Source: Ianthella basta
Taxonomy: Eukaryota; Porifera; Demospongiae; Verongiida; Ianthellidae
Direction of reading: 5' to 3'
Length of the DNA: 64,000 nt
Assembly: GCA_964019415.1 (NCBI GenBank)
Contig: OZ025869.1
Location: forward strand, 6,396,882-6,460,881
Part shown: positions 52,758 through 62,998 of the stretch, piece after piece
Numbering within the stretch: the stretch's first letter is position 1
Layout of the letters: every line of letters begins with the position of its first letter
The notes under the pieces: model-generated
What the model was told of the DNA's origin: nothing
What the model saw: the letters and a program-made list of their open reading frames with translations, nothing else
The model's database searches: none
Made by a program: the position numbers and the translations under genes

Positions 52758-53660
52758 TCATTGTGTATGTGCCAGTACACTACAGCTTTCCGCCGTGTGT
52801 ATTGCACCATAGACCTTAGTTATAGTTGCATTTCTCAACCGTACACATATACTGTAAGTCCATTGTGTATGCGCCATGCACCAGTGCTGTAGGTCAAGGC
52901 GTCTACTGATCTGACCAACATAGGTGGCAGGGCAGCCAGCACATGGGACCTGGTACACCATACCAGCGAGTTCCTTCTCTGGGACACGGTCTTTTGGTTG
53001 TGACAGAAGCTGCCTGAGTGTTGTGTGTGGCCGGAAGGAGACCCTGACACCTACTGGAGTAAGGATGCGTCTCACTGCCTCTGACACCCCTCGCACGTAG
53101 GGTAGTGTGATGACTGGGCCTTGAGTGTCATCTCGGTCCACTGGTCTGGCGGACTGCACCGTCAAGTGGCGTTGGATCACCCCTTTGGGGTAGCCGTTAG
53201 CAGTGAGGGCCTGCCTGAGGTGCCTCGTCTCTTCATCCTTGCCTACCACAGACGAGTTGATGGTCTTTGCTCTGCTGTGTAGCGTTCTGACAACTGCAAT
53301 TTTGTGGGCAAGGGGGTGGTGGGATGCAAAGTCCAAGTACCTATCAGTGTGTGTAGGCTTCCTGTAAACTGTTGTCGACACTGAGCCGTCAGGGTTATGT
53401 CTTAGTAGCACGTCGAGGAATGGCAGCTTCCCGTCTGACTCCACTTCTACTGTGAAGCGGATGCTAGGCTCCACCCTGCTCAGATGGTCCAGGAACCTCT
53501 GCACATCGTCGGCTGGTAGTACTGTGCAGGTGTCGTCAACATACCGTTTCCAGAACCGAGGGTGCACGTCTGTCGTTGCCAGAGCTCTCTGTTCCACATC
53601 TTCCATCACTAGGTTAGCAACTGTCACCAATACTGGGGACCCCATTGTAGAATTCTGCCT
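52758..53660 (-). pseudogene. Penelope-like element reverse transcriptase, truncated at GIY-YIG
   Basis: Minus strand: TMGSPVLVTVANLVMEDVEQ, RFWKRYVDDTCTVLPADDVQ (YVDD catalytic box), FTVEVESDGKLPFLDVLLRH, VYRKPTHTDRYLDFASHHPL, then KTINSSVVGKDEETRHLRQA, LPYVRGVSEAVRRIL, PKDRVPEKELAGMVYQVPCA and GCPATYVGQISRRL. This is the RT through the start of the GIY-YIG domain (VYQxxCxxCxxxYVGQ) typical of Penelope-like elements. About 300 residues are uninterrupted. The nuclease is cut off after QISRRL. The N-terminus is cut where the sequence inverts at about 53660. Confidence 0.9.
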
Positions 53661-53745
53661 CTCTGCCACATTCTTAGGCTTTCGTAGGATGGTGTACAGA
53701 CAGACATTTGGCACAGCAATGGGGTCCCCAGTATCGGTCATGCCT
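53633..53745 (+). pseudogene. Inverted Penelope-like RT piece abutting the main copy
   Basis: The plus strand reads FRRMVYRQTFGTAMGSPVSV (about 53682-53742), the PLE RT segment that should precede VANLVMED. It faces the minus-strand copy, which starts at the same MGSP. ACTGGGGACCCCATTG (53633-53648) and CAATGGGGTCCCCAGT (53718-53733) are exact inverted repeats and form the junction. Confidence 0.75.
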
Positions 53746-54199
53746 GGTTATGCAGTCACCGTGCATCGTGTGCAAAGCATGACTGTGAAGCAGGCTGTGG
53801 TACTCCTGAACAAGAGCTTCTTTGAAAGTGGTCAAGCCTATGTCGCTTTGAGCCGAGTGAGAAAATTAGAAGATTTGACAATCTGGAGGTACAACAAAGC
53901 AGCTGTTCATATCCTCGGTTTCTACAAGCAGCTACTGAAATGGTGTGACGCCCAAGATGTAATTTGGCCCACCACCTTGCCACAGCCTACAGATGCTGCA
54001 TATTCATCAAGGCCTGACACAGTAAGCAATGCCCCACTTTTATTGGAGTGCATGGAGCAGGACAATACCCACATCGAGAACAACATCCAGACAAATAACA
54101 CATGTCCTGTGCCTGCAGCACCACTGTCCAGTAAGCAACATGAAGCTCCAGGTCACCAGGAAACGAGCTGTGCATGCAACAAGGCCCTCCAATAGCACC
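53743..54199 (+). pseudogene. PIF1-type helicase C-terminus (Helitron-like?)
   Basis: The open frame reads VMPGYAVTVHRVQSMTVKQA, FFESGQAYVALSRVRKLEDL and TIWRYNKAAVHILGFYKQLL. These are helicase motifs V (TVHxxQSMT) and VI (GQAYVALSR) of PIF1/RRM3 helicases, as found at the C-terminus of Helitron Rep-Hel proteins and of free PIF1 genes. No upstream helicase motifs remain, because the piece is fused to the Penelope-like fragment. The following Asn/Thr/Ser-rich tail continues in a second frame to about 54517. Confidence 0.78.
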
Positions 54200-54786
54200 A
54201 AACAGACATGCTTAAGCCAATCACCATCGTCAACTAGTTCACTGTCCAATGCTGCAGCAATTTCTGGGCCTCCTACAATTGAATGGAAGAGACATGCTAT
54301 TGCAGCTATTCAGAAGTACATTTCCATCCCAATCATTGACGAAACTGCAACTCCTGATGCAAATAATACACTAATGTGTCCTGAGATCCATCCAACTGTG
54401 TCTTCAGAGCTGTTTCAAAGTCAATCACAGGGACAGAGACCAATCATACAGCCCTCAGAGCAGCAGTCGTGGTTTTCATGCGCAGTTCATGTGCTGGTCG
54501 CAGGAGGCCTTGGATAGTAGCAACAAGGACCATTGACGAGTAAATACACCAGAAACGCATGGACACAACAGGATGGATAACACATGTTGAGTTGCAATTC
54601 ATAGCCTCATTCCTGCAGATTACCATTGATGTCTTTGCAACTCTTAATGGCACAACACAACGCCAGTGGGTGGCAATCCAACCTGCATTCAGAACACAAG
54701 AGTGCATGGCTCCATCACAAGTGCACGTTCATTTTCACCACAGCCAAACCAAAGATCACTTTGACGGAGTTGTCCTTGGAGCATAA
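54200..54786 (+). pseudogene. Linker and OTU-like segment following the PIF1 part
   Basis: After a Ser/Thr-rich linker (IEWKRHAIAAIQKYISIPII), the frame at 54559-54786 reads GWITHVELQFIASFLQITID, FATLNGTTQRQWVAIQPAF and VHVHFHHSQTKDHFDGVV. The WxxxxELxxIAxxLxxxIxV ... HFDxVV layout resembles the C-terminal half of OTU cysteine proteases, with the catalytic His in the HFD/HYD position. OTU domains accompany some animal Helitrons. The catalytic Cys region is not visible. Confidence 0.5.
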
Positions 54787-54907
54787 AATGCTGCAACATA
54801 ATATTTGTACATACTGACATTATTTTCTGTTTCCACTTGTAATGCTTAAGACAGCTTGTTGTTAGGGATGACCTCCAGAAACTGGAGATATGTATCCTTC
54901 ATGATCA

Positions 54908-54923
54908 TTGATTGATTGATTGA
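54908..54923. repeat. (GATT)n short array
   Basis: Four GATT units next to the 26-bp minisatellite. Confidence 0.9.
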
Positions 54924-54934
54924 TCGACTTGTAA

Positions 54935-55048
54935 TGCACCAACCCCGGTGGCACATGTAGTGCGCCAACTACGGTGGCACATGTAGTGCGCCGACCCCGG
55001 TGGCACATCTAGTGCGCCGACCCTGGTGGCACATGTAGTGCGCCGACT
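54935..55048. repeat. 26-bp minisatellite
   Basis: About four and a half units of GGTGGCACATGTAGTGCGCC plus six variable bases. Each unit holds TGCGCC and GGTGGCAC. Confidence 0.92.
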
Positions 55049-56916
55049 GCCACCCATTCTAGGTGCATCTTGTCTATGCTGCATACCAGCCGCATTGCAA
55101 GGGGGTACCAGTGTCTCATACACCAATTCTTACCAGGGCTTTGGTCGCCAACGCTTTTGACTCCAGTTAGTAGTGTAGGAGACACTGGTACCTTGGGGTA
55201 AGCTGCACCTCCCGGTCCACGTCCATTACCCTGGGATCATTTGCATTAAGCAAATGATGCAGAGAGAGGTGCCAAAATGCAAACATATGATTGCACAGTC
55301 AACAGACCCCATTCCTGGACTAATTCACTTGCTGTGCATGCAAATACCATTCACATTTGCACATAGCCCATTCACCAACATAAACACCTATCCACATTGT
55401 ATAATGATAAATGGTAATGTTACAAAAATATTCTATCAGTTTTTGACACATGGTCGCGGAATGTGGTAGAAATATGCAGAGGTGTAGTATGTGCAACTTG
55501 GCTGAGCCGAATTCTGGGAAAAGTTGTTCCACCCAAATTCTTGCATCTTTTACAATCGCCACCATATTGAAGAGATAATAAAAAGATCATATTTGGTTGC
55601 CCACAAATACCTCCTTCAATTTTCTATCTATCTTCACCAAAATTGGAAGAGTATAGCACGGCAATCCGATGAGCACCATAAGGTAGTTAGTGCCTGCTGC
55701 TGGACTCCTTTCCATGAAAGACAAATAAATACAAACAAAACTCTGTTTGCATGGAGTTTATCGTGCAAGTCTACAGAATGTTCTCAATTAATTAAATGTC
55801 CAATTTTAATTGGTTATAGATATACATGCCCGAATCTTAAACACAAACGACAAAACTTACCCAAAGGGTGGATGCTCAGTTAATACAGTCGAGACAAGCT
55901 ACAGTCCTACACTCCTACAGTATAGGCATGAACACAGTATACCCACATACAATACTGCGTTGTTTACTGGATGAAATGCCTGCATTGCAGCAAAATACCA
56001 TAGTATGATCAAACACAACAACAGGCATAGCTGGGAGGCAGACGGGGGAAAGCTAGAAAATGGGAATACCATGAAGGCAACCGTGGGGTGGGCTACATAG
56101 CATTGGCATAGTGTCTAAGAAAGAGAAAAATGTGGTGACATTTGAGACGCACTAGTGGACACACATCAGAACAGACAGCAGATAAGGAATGCTAGAAGGG
56201 CAGTAGGATGAAAGGCAGAGGGATCAACATGCCAGCCAGTGAGCAGAGGCAACAGTACAAAGTAAAAGGGTGGCAAGAGAGTACGGGAAAAGACAAGGCT
56301 GGAGGTACTAGTCCTGAAGTAGGGCAAGACAGATGCAGACATGAGGGAAGCAAGGAGCAGACAAGCAAACCCATACCTTGGCACTCAGTGCTATCCTTCT
56401 CTCATCTATGTTCCCAACTGCAATGGTTCATCAAGCTCTGAGAAACACAACCGAACTTCACGAGCTGGTGACCTCGGTTTCGCAGCCTCCATCCAAAGTG
56501 TGCCACATGCCGGCTGCAATCCTCTGCCCTTGGTGCTATTGCACAATAGCGCACTTCCCTGATCGAGTCAGACCCAAATCAGAAGTGGTGCAGTGGTCAA
56601 CCTGCTTCCAGCTTCCATTCTATTTGTATTGTACAGCTCATTACACCATAGAAGTGTGAACACATGCTCATGGAACCTGCACTTGGACAAATAACTATTG
56701 ATAGCTAGAAATAGCCAGGACAGGGTGTTAATTGTAATAAAATGTCCTGCCAATCAGAGCCTTTCAGATCCACACTATCCCGTAGGCATATTCCCTATAG
56801 CCAGATAAAAAAGGTAAGCTAATACCATTACTAGCCTCCTCTGTTCATTAGCATCTACTACCCCCATACAGTGGCAGAAGTGTCATCCTACACCAACTAC
56901 ACAGGTATTCCTTGAA
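55049..56916. other. Intergenic, one inverted repeat, weak frames
   Basis: GGTACCAGTGTCTCNTACAC occurs at about 55096 and inverted at about 55175. Plus-strand frames at 55254-55469 and 55524-55883 may belong together (two stops between) but show no family. Nothing else is supported. Confidence 0.35.
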
Positions 56917-57405
56917 ATGGCCACAGACAGCGGAGCTAAGTTTACCAATATGTACAGAAACATAATTTTCCAGGGACAGAGCAGTGCGGAACGCAAGCGA
57001 GCCTACACAGACGTGCTCCAGAGCAAGGTGCCAGCCCAATCAGCCAAGAAGCCTCGTCAGCAAAGGGTGAAATCTTGGCTGTCCAAAGCAAAGGGCTCCA
57101 AAATATGCTTTTACCAGGAAGCTTGCCGCTGCCCACCGGGGGAGAGCTGCTTCCAACACCTACCGAAAAAGATGCTAGCTGGAACGAAGGGGCCTTACAA
57201 ACTCTGCTACGAATACCCTCAGTGTGCCAAAAAGCAGTGCCCGTTCGTACACTGGACGGGAGATGACGAGGACATCGATATCGGAAGTTACGAGAAACCC
57301 CCAATGGGGTTGCCTCCATTAAACTCCAAATCTAATGGGGGAATCATCCCTCGTCCAGATGGCGAAGACAAGCCAGATGCTGAAGACCATGCCCCATGGC
57401 GCTAA
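56917..57405 (+). CDS. CCCH-type zinc-finger protein, intact 162-codon ORF
   Basis: ATG 56917 in good context (GAAATGG) opens MATDSGAKFTNMYRNIIFQG. A basic stretch, SAERKRAYTDVLQSKV...KKPRQQRVKSW, precedes two cysteine clusters: CFYQEACRCPPGESCFQHL (C-x5-C-x6-C-x2-H reading) and CYEYPQCAKKQCPFVHW, a clean C-x5-C-x4-C-x3-H CCCH finger like those that bind poly(A) or other RNA. The C-terminus is acidic and ends APWR. AATAAA at about 57681 could be its polyadenylation signal. No introns are needed, and upstream AGATAAAAAA at about 56805 may be TATA-like. RNA binding is inferred from the finger type. Confidence 0.6.
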   Translation: MATDSGAKFTNMYRNIIFQGQSSAERKRAYTDVLQSKVPAQSAKKPRQQRVKSWLSKAKGSKICFYQEACRCPPGESCFQHLPKKMLAGTKGPYKLCYEYPQCAKKQCPFVHWTGDDEDIDIGSYEKPPMGLPPLNSKSNGGIIPRPDGEDKPDAEDHAPWR

Positions 57406-58559
57406 TACTTTTCTGTTCGTGGTACAATCTTTTTGTTCTTATATTCCAAACTATTCATCTCAAGTAGTTCACTGCCATTTTCTGTATTATTTCTGTCTAA
57501 TATTATGGTATTGAGATGGTATATAACCTACCTAACTGGATAAACAACTAAAGTAACTATGTGCAACATAACGCGGCAACCAGTAGCATGTTTCTAGTTC
57601 TGATTTATTATAGTTAGAAGAAGTACTTGGCCACCGTACTCAAGCTGGCTGCTTTCTTCAATGCCTTCCAGTTTCCTAGTAAATAAAGCCCTGTTGCGAC
57701 CAACTACTTCACAATGGTATACATATGCAGGCATGGATGGGCATGCAAGGGTAGTGCACATGTACATTTACAGATTTTACAGAACACACAATTATACCAC
57801 AATAACTATGACATAACAGCTTTACAAAGCAGAGTTTGCACGCAGTCTGCAGATTCTGTAGTTCCCTATACACTGTAATGTGGCCACCACAGTAGTCCCA
57901 CTTTAATCTTTCTTGGTCTTCTCCTGGCTATATTCAGCTTCATACTCCAGGATCGCCAGCAATAGCAAGGCCTCCTCTTCTCAGCTCATATCGAAGACCT
58001 CGCCAAATGAATTATCATTCACAACAGCAGGCCTCTGGTGCCGGTGCAGGGGCTTTATTTGGCCTTTCCCTTTCCTGTAGCTGCTGCCCCTTAACAGCTC
58101 GCGACTGCTGTTGGCGTGAGGGGACTACACAAGCTCCCCTACCCCTCCGGCAGCTCCTCCGCTTCCTCTCGGGCTCAGCCATTGACAGTCAACCAAGGTG
58201 GTTTCACAACAGTTTTGACTCTGGCTGGTCCCAATCACAGAGCTTGCACCTTCATTCAGCCTTTCCTTGAGAAGTGGCTAATCCACCGGCACGCAATCTT
58301 GCACAATTTACATCACCATTTGCACATATAGCTGCGTGGCAATCTGCTCCGTCAAGTGCTCTATTTTAGCTGCAAATGCACTATATAGCCAGTTTGAAAG
58401 TAGATGCACAACACCAATTAGCTACCCATGCAGGCACAAACTCTTAGAAGAATTGCTTTGCCAATCACACAGCAGACATGGCTGCATGGGTGCAGAGCCA
58501 TGTACTATACTTGTAGCAAGTCACAGACGTCACACAAGTGTAGACTCAATGATTCACAA
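57406..58559. other. 3' flank and intergenic
   Basis: AATAAA at about 57681 follows the CCCH ORF. Open frames at 58007-58331 (+) are proline/serine-rich and unrecognised. Confidence 0.35.
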
Positions 58560-58745
58560 AAGCCGGCCTTGAAGGCCTAAACACAAGGACTTAAATAGGC
58601 TGCCAAAAGTTAGACAAGTTAAAACCAGTTACAGATGACAGCAAACAAAGAGAACAAGTTGTCACATACACAAGTTATACAGCAAACACAGGTTAACTTG
58701 ACAGCACATGAGCTGGATAAACATGTCCACTATAAATACTCCCCC
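58560..58745 (-). other. Possible retroelement 3' end with polypurine tract
   Basis: On the minus strand, GGAGGGGGAG at about 58748-58739 precedes TATTTATAGTGGACATG..., and a CCTATTTAAG-type TATA-like box lies further on. This resembles a polypurine tract plus start of a long terminal repeat, but only one copy is in the window. Tentative. Confidence 0.25.
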
Positions 58746-59261
58746 TCCAGTGAGTTGGCTGAGATCAATAGCCAAAGCAATCAGGCCAGCGCACATGCCG
58801 GCCAGAGCATGTAGCCCTTGGTAGTTGCGTTGCACATATGCTAGGATGTGACATACCATGTCTGCCCGGAACAGATTGGATGGTTCCAATCTGCTGGGTA
58901 TGTTAACAGAGGCCAGGGAGTGATGGATGATACCGTTTAGCATGTGATGACGAGGGACTCTCCCTTTGCTGAACCTACAGCTCAACCCATGATGACCAAA
59001 TTCATCTACAGGATGACCACAGGAGCTGCAGGGGTGTGGTAGACAAATGGGAGCACCAACACGCAAGCCAATGGCTGAACGGACTGCACCATCTAACATG
59101 TGATTACATGTACATGCTTTCCCCAAGGATGCATTTACTCCTGGGAAATGTGTCAACATGCAATTGGCACCAATACACCACATCCATTGCTCACCGCTTT
59201 GCTTCTGTTGTGGGCTGAGCCAAGCTTTCCAAGCAAGTGCAATCCAGCTGAGCCAAAGCAA
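58746..59261 (-). pseudogene. C-terminal remnant of an RT-type element (GLRLGxPxCxPHxC family)
   Basis: The minus-strand open frame reads VNASLGKACTCNHMLDGAVR, SAIGLRVGAPICLPHPCSSC, GHPVDEFGHHGLSCRFSKGR, VPRHHMLNGIIHHSLASVNI and PSRLEPSNLFRAD. The DxxVRxxVGLRLGxPxCxPHxCxxCGxxVDxxGxHGLSC...RHxxxNxIIxxALxxAxVPxxLEPxGL order is the common zinc-binding and nuclease-leading segment of RT proteins in sponges, cnidarians and arthropods. The expected following KRPDG motif is lost at a frame change after FRAD. Start and stop are not genuine gene ends. Confidence 0.65.
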
Positions 59262-61377
59262 AGTGCCAAAGCCTTCATGACATCTTCACATCTTCATGCA
59301 TCACTTGTTTCATTGGGTACTGCGGCCACATGTCTGTGCGTGCACTGAATGTTCCTGGTCAGAGTGCGGAAGAACAGAAGTTGGCGACACTGTAAAGCAC
59401 TCAAAAGTACTACTGAGGCAGCGTGGAGAGGATAGGAAGCAACTTTAGCCGTGTCTTACGGCAAGATTACCAGTTCCAATGCAGCTCCCCAATGGAACGC
59501 ACTAAAATTAAAATCGGGGGCAATTCTTTTTTGGTAAACTACTTACTACGTGCTTTCAATGGCGTACAGCATATTTACTGCACATGCCCTCGGGTCTTGT
59601 GCAATAGATACCGTACACCATTGAAGGCGTGTAGTAACTACTACTTGTTACTCTTATTTTACAAGTATCAGGGTACAGAAATAGTAATTTAGCGGCTAGT
59701 GTGTGTATGTAGGACTGTAGAAGGTACAGCATGGAATTATAATATGTTACATTGTACTAGACACTGCTGTGATAATTATCTATGCACTTTTTTCTGCTGA
59801 CGACCTCAGTGGGCCTTCTACATTTATGATGAACAACTGCAATGAGATACTGTGAGCAGCATGGATGTACGATGATGAAAACAATAATTGTAATTTGAAT
59901 ACTGCATGCTTTTGCAATGTACATACATACGTCATGTTGCAAAGTTATACAACTGCAAAGATCACTGGACAATGGAAGTCAGTTTAATGAAAGTTACATA
60001 TCTGTTTGTGGTAACCCAAAACTGACCATTTAGTGAAACTGAACAATAACCTACAGGAATACAAAGTGTAATTTAATAAATGGAGTAATCAGATGTATGT
60101 GAATACTGTTGACTAACTATGTAGAGTGTCATTTTCTTTTGCAGCTGTTGCATTTCCATTTTGTTTTCTTTGGTGGTGTCTTTGCCAAACATGTGCACAA
60201 GAGGTGTGATACCATCTCTGACAGTAGCTGCACAAGATACTTTTCTCAATTTCACCCATCTCATCTTGCATTCACAATCAGCAGTGAAAGCAAAACTGTG
60301 AAGCAAGGTATCTTACATTCACACATACTCATACACTGTACTTCCTATGTACATTCTTAAATTTGTCATCACTTATTGTACTCACATCACTTGGACGACA
60401 TTAGAAACCACATCCTGTATGTAGTGCACATGTATTGTGTGCATATACCTCAGATTCTGCCCACTCCGATGCGGGGAATCTTCTGTGCTCAACAGGTGAC
60501 TGCCTTGACCTGCAGTCACTACTATTGATCATTCTTAATGTTAGTGTTGGCTGTTCTTATTTTTTGTATGCATGCACGGTGCAGTTCACCTTGCAGTGAG
60601 GTTCTTCAAACAGGTATGCACAAAGGTGACGTGGATGTGTGTGTGCTCCACTTCATGGCTTTGAAGAGAGGCTGAAACAGCATGAAACGGTTACTTTGTG
60701 GTGTGCTAGGTAAGTATGTGAAGGGTTACTAGATTGCATCACTGTTGTCCTTGTGTAGTCTTCTTTATTATTTTGAAATGGACTATTTAGGGTGTCTATG
60801 TATGTTACATTCATTTCGTTGTATTATTGAATTTGAAGCCTATGTATTGTGTGGGCTGTGTTGGTGTTCAGTAGGTTCACATGGCTGTTTCCCCAATGTA
60901 AAATATGGCAACTTAGTTTTGACTTGGGAACTGGGCATTAATTGACGTACTAAGATCATGTGTAGCACGCAGCAAACACTTTAGGCATTTTTCTCTGCAA
61001 GTACTGAGGTAATGGGAAATCAGCATTTTGCGAAGGCTGACAGAACAGTGAGTAAGTTGTTGTTTGCCGTAAAGTCTGGCTTTGCATTCTTTTAACAGCA
61101 AAATCAGGGTGTATAGGTCGCAGGCTTAAACTGAGTGTAGCAGATGCCTCCGAGTTTTCCCACTAATGTGCTATGGTTCAGAAGAAAGCCCAAGAGTCAC
61201 TCCGTACGAGAATGCATTGACTGTTCTGCTGGCTTTTTCCTGGACTCATCTCTGAGCGCTTGTATTGAGGCTACATTGTATCATACACACCGTGTGCATG
61301 CATGCTAATATATTATTTTCTATAGGCATCACAGTTAATAAATTGAGCAGTTAGCTATTGTGTTAAATTGTGTGTTC
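59262..61377. other. Intergenic with one possible exon at 60,147-60,306
   Basis: 60147-60306 (+) is bounded by TTTCTTTTGCAG and AAG|GTATCTT and is open (LLHFHFVFFGGVFAKHVHKR), but it has no family and no partner exon. Elsewhere I see nothing. Confidence 0.25.
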
Positions 61378-61912
61378 TCACTTCTTCTTAGAATATGCTA
61401 TCAAGTCATCATCAAGTTTGACCAGTTCTGCCTGCAGCTTCTTCAGTGCACTTTTTTTGATCTTATACACCTTCCGTACAGATCCTGGAATGAGGGCAGC
61501 ATTTTGGCCATAAGGCTGGGCTTGTGGGAAGTCCTCGAGTTCTGTATTGGGTCCTGCCTCCCACTTTTCCTTGTACGCATAGTTGTCATCTGCCTCATCT
61601 GTATCTGTGTTGGCGCTATGCCATGCTTCATCAGCATCTGCACAAATGAATTGCATGTGTATAGCTAACAATGAAGTGTATTGTCTTTTGTCGGCATAGC
61701 TTGGCATGTGCTCACCTTGGAGACTGCCAGGGTCTAGCTTGCTGCTACTGCTACTCCTAGCAGGGCCTGCATATAATGATATTAGAGACACATGGTTAGA
61801 CATGTTTTAAACACATGCAAACACATGCACACTTACTGTCCAAGTCAAAAGCGATTGATTTAATGTGGTGCTTTTGAGGGGTTGCTGTTATCCACTCTTC
61901 ATCCTTTATCTT
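61378..61912 (-). CDS. Small multi-exon gene, acidic protein with basic tail
   Basis: Three exons on the minus strand: about 61912-61836 (KDEEWITATPQKHHIKSIAF, donor GTAAGT), 61768-61718 (GPARSSSSSKLDPGSLQ, acceptor ATTATATGCAG, donor GTGAGC) and 61637-61378 (ADEAWHSANTDTDEADDNYA then YKEKWEAGPNTELEDF, QNAALIPGSVRKVYKIKKSA then LKKLQAELVKLDDDLIAYSK, acceptor TTTGTGCAG). Consistent splice sites and an intact long last exon argue for a real gene. The C-terminus is a predicted basic/coiled helix. Function unknown. Confidence 0.55.
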
Positions 61913-61929
61913 TGCAACTGGTGTGTCAG

Positions 61930-62010
61930 GAACACACACGTGTACACATGTACACACACACGCACACTAGCTCACACACACACACACAACACAACACACG
62001 CAAGGATGTA
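61930..62010. repeat. CA/TGTACACA-rich microsatellite
   Basis: ACACACGTGTACACATGTAC followed by CA runs and CACAACACAACACA. Confidence 0.85.
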
Positions 62011-62095
62011 CACATGAATGGACATTCTCTGAGTTATACATCCATAGTTGTAGGCATACACGAGTATGCATAAATGCTTACACGTCAACCACTCT

Positions 62096-62190
62096 CACAA
62101 TCAAATTTGGCCAGTTGGGCCTGCTTTTTCTTCAGTGCATTTTTTTTATTTTATGTATCTACTCTCTGTACAAATCCAGGAATGAGGCAC
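62096..62190 (-). repeat. Diverged partial copy of the last exon at 61,395-61,500
   Basis: AATTTGGCCAGTTGGGCCTGC...TTCTTCAGTGCATTTTTTTT...CTCTGTACAAATCCAGGAATGAGG aligns with 61408-61498 at roughly three bases in four, interrupted by a CA array on the right. It is a non-functional exon duplicate. Confidence 0.75.
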
Positions 62191-62287
62191 ACACGCACGC
62201 ACGCACACACACGCACACACAACTCACGCATGCACAATCACACACAATGCACACAGGCACACACACACAAACACACAACTCATGCAT

Positions 62288-62331
<44 letters not shown>

Positions 62332-62345
62332 GCGCGCCAGGCATA
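62190..62345. repeat. (CA)n array
   Basis: CACGCACGCACACACACG... with a pure run at about 62287-62328, ending CGCGCGCG. Confidence 0.95.
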
Positions 62346-62998
62346 TGCATGTACACATGAATGGACATTCCCCGAGTTATGCTTTTCGTTCACAGTTGTA
62401 TGTATACACAAGCATGCATAATATAATTATACTTACACGTCACTCTTGCATGGCATGCATGCACACAGAGGTATTACAATTTTATATGCTACGCATTGCA
62501 TTCCATAGGATTGGTGCTTGCTTGGCGCTTATGCATGCACTTTGCAGAAATGACCCATGCAACCTGTCCATGCATGGGCATTCTTTTGAGAGTAGGAATT
62601 ACAACTGTGTATTATCATTATTATGTCACATGCATCAATCCATCTTTACTTGTGCAGTAAATGACTAAATAATATTAATTTTTGGACTTTATAACATCAC
62701 TTTGAAGTAAATTATATACATAATTTTGTATAATTATCATAATTCATCACTGATTCATGAATATAATATACGTATATTGTGCATGATATTAATATTGCAG
62801 CATCCATCATAATAATAATACAAACAACACATCCTAATAATACTTAATGCAGTGCATGCCTATCTAAAACTGCAATGCATGATACAAGAGTACAGTCCAT
62901 ACAGCAGCAGACCCAATTAATTGCATAATCAAGTTTCTGATCTTTGAGGGTGGTCTTCCTCAGTGCAGCTAGCTAGCGCTGTACTAAACATCCTGCAG
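62346..62998. other. Intron or intergenic, upstream of the RAG1-like exons
   Basis: AT-rich, no coding exon recognised. The last bases (CATCCTGCAG, 62989-62998) form the acceptor of the first visible RAG1-like exon, so at least one further 5' exon is expected somewhere upstream. Confidence 0.4.

Noticed and set aside
52827-53050. Additional minus-strand frame overlapping the Penelope-like RT
   Set aside because: It is an alternative frame of the same coding region without motifs.
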